Below are positions 8,599-9,191 of a stretch of DNA of 9,191 nt, in pieces. Within the stretch, counting starts at the first letter, position 1; each line of letters starts with the position of its first letter. This stretch comes from Exiguobacterium profundum (lineage in GTDB: Bacteria; Pseudomonadota; Alphaproteobacteria; Rhodobacterales; Rhodobacteraceae). The translations under genes were made by a program, and so were the position numbers. The stretch lies in the NCBI GenBank assembly GCA_013693875.1, contig CP059262.1, forward strand, positions 3,493,633 to 3,502,823. Reading direction: 5' to 3'. The notes beneath the pieces are model-generated. The model worked only from the letters and a program-made list of their open reading frames with translations, was not told where the DNA came from and ran no database searches.

Positions 8599-9191
8599 TC
8601 AACGGCTGAATTGAGAGTCGAAGACAGTATCGAGAACGGCTTCCATCGCGGCCCGCACGTTGCCGGAAACCTGCTCGGTCTCGGCCAGCTCGGCGACCTT
8701 CTCGCGGTTGGCCAGGAACAGCTTGCGCAGACGGTTGCGCCGCCCCGCCTCGCTCAGGTTGGGCTCCTGGCTGGCGATCAGGTCGGCCATGCAGTCCAGC
8801 CAGGCCGTCGCGCCTTCGCGGACAGCCGCGTCCCGTTCCTCGTGGCCGTCACCGCGGTCCGCGGCCGGGCGCATCAGGACCATCATCGTGCGAGGGTCGG
8901 TCAACCGCCCATAGGCCGGGTGCGATTCCAGCGCGCCCTCCTCCTCGGCAATCTCGGCTTTCCAGACGGCAAGCGCGCTTTCGATCATGGCATTGCGCCG
9001 CTTGAACGCCTGCCATTGCGCCCATGGACGATGCGACGGCACCAGCGCCTCGTTGATCGCATCGCGGATGCCGCGCCCGCGGCTGTTGAACCGCGTGACC
9101 GCCGTCCCGTCGTCCTCGCGTTCCAGCCGCAGAAGCCCAAGCGCCGTCGCAACGACCCAGGCCTTGGCCGTCTTGGCGGCCAGTTCGCCCC
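8599..9191 (-). CDS. C-terminal 196 residues of a larger uncharacterised protein
   Basis: The frame is open from the right edge and ends with TGA at 8601-8599, so the start lies outside the window. The visible part begins ELAAKTAKAW and is largely helical and charged. It has a short hydrophobic strand (WVVATALGLL) followed by LRLEREDD, then long helices with many Glu, Arg and Ala, ending DSQFSR. No membrane segment, signal or catalytic motif is visible. It is first in the visible order and closely followed by the next gene, so it belongs to the same unit. The AKAW-to-LGLLRLE stretch faintly recalls the ends of large bacterial tubulin-like (Tubulin_2) proteins, which are known to sit beside vWA genes. 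This is a memory-based likeness only, and the defining GTP-binding region would lie outside the window. Confidence 0.85.
   Translation of the reverse strand, partial: GELAAKTAKAWVVATALGLLRLEREDDGTAVTRFNSRGRGIRDAINEALVPSHRPWAQWQAFKRRNAMIESALAVWKAEIAEEEGALESHPAYGRLTDPRTMMVLMRPAADRGDGHEERDAAVREGATAWLDCMADLIASQEPNLSEAGRRNRLRKLFLANREKVAELAETEQVSGNVRAAMEAVLDTVFDSQFSR

Noticed and set aside
1..9191. SrfA/SrfB/SrfC-type virulence operon
   Set aside because: Considered because of the mix of large uncharacterised proteins, but no stretch could be matched to those families with any confidence.
1..9191. tRNA, rRNA, CRISPR arrays, insertion sequences, terminators
   Set aside because: Genes abut almost without gaps, and I saw no spaced direct repeats, terminal inverted repeats, transposase motifs or GC stem with a T run.

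Overview
The window is high-GC DNA (G/C strongly favoured at third codon positions), carrying tightly packed genes that all read on the minus strand. Composition and style fit a high-GC proteobacterium, possibly an alphaproteobacterium of the Rhodobacterales type. That is a guess from composition, because no taxonomic marker gene is present.

Read in transcription order (right to left), the layout is: the C-terminal end of a large protein (9191-8599); a soluble alpha/beta protein (8573-7566); a two-pass membrane protein (7603-6472); a six-pass membrane protein with a cytosolic C-terminal domain that looks like a catalytically eroded superfamily 2 helicase core (6475-4773); a 583-residue soluble protein whose last part recalls the tail domain of DUF1998-type helicases (4757-3005); a roughly 916-residue secreted and membrane-anchored von Willebrand factor A (vWA) protein with an intact metal site (3008-260); and the start of another small membrane protein (243-1). 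Gaps are 15 to 25 nt, and two junctions are start/stop overlaps (GTGA at 6475, ATGA at 3008). This looks like one transcription unit running beyond both ends of the window. No promoter, terminator, RNA gene, CRISPR array or insertion sequence is visible, and no stretch over 300 bases lacks a gene.

Four of the genes are broken by single-base frame changes. I count 16, and on each side of every one the protein remains clearly coding. After allowing for them, each gene closes to an exact multiple of three and ends in a clean start/stop junction. The frame changes often sit in or beside short base runs. They therefore look more like indel errors in an unpolished assembly than gene decay. Two more apparent gene boundaries may be artefacts of the same kind: a lone TAA that separates the helicase-like membrane protein from the next gene in the same frame, and the odd 38-nt overlap at 7566-7603. 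If so, the cassette has about five proteins: the partial one on the right, a ~700-residue membrane protein, a ~1155-residue membrane-anchored helicase-like protein, the vWA protein and the small membrane protein.

Taken together this is a membrane-centred machine: an extracytoplasmic metal-dependent adhesion domain with a cytosolic tail, a polytopic partner carrying a pseudo-helicase in the cytosol, and further membrane and soluble parts. I do not recognise it as a named system. A loose comparison can be made with the vWA-containing membrane-remodelling neighbourhoods described for divergent FtsZ/tubulin-like proteins, but no tubulin motif is visible here. It could serve envelope remodelling, stress response or phage defence; the sequence does not decide.
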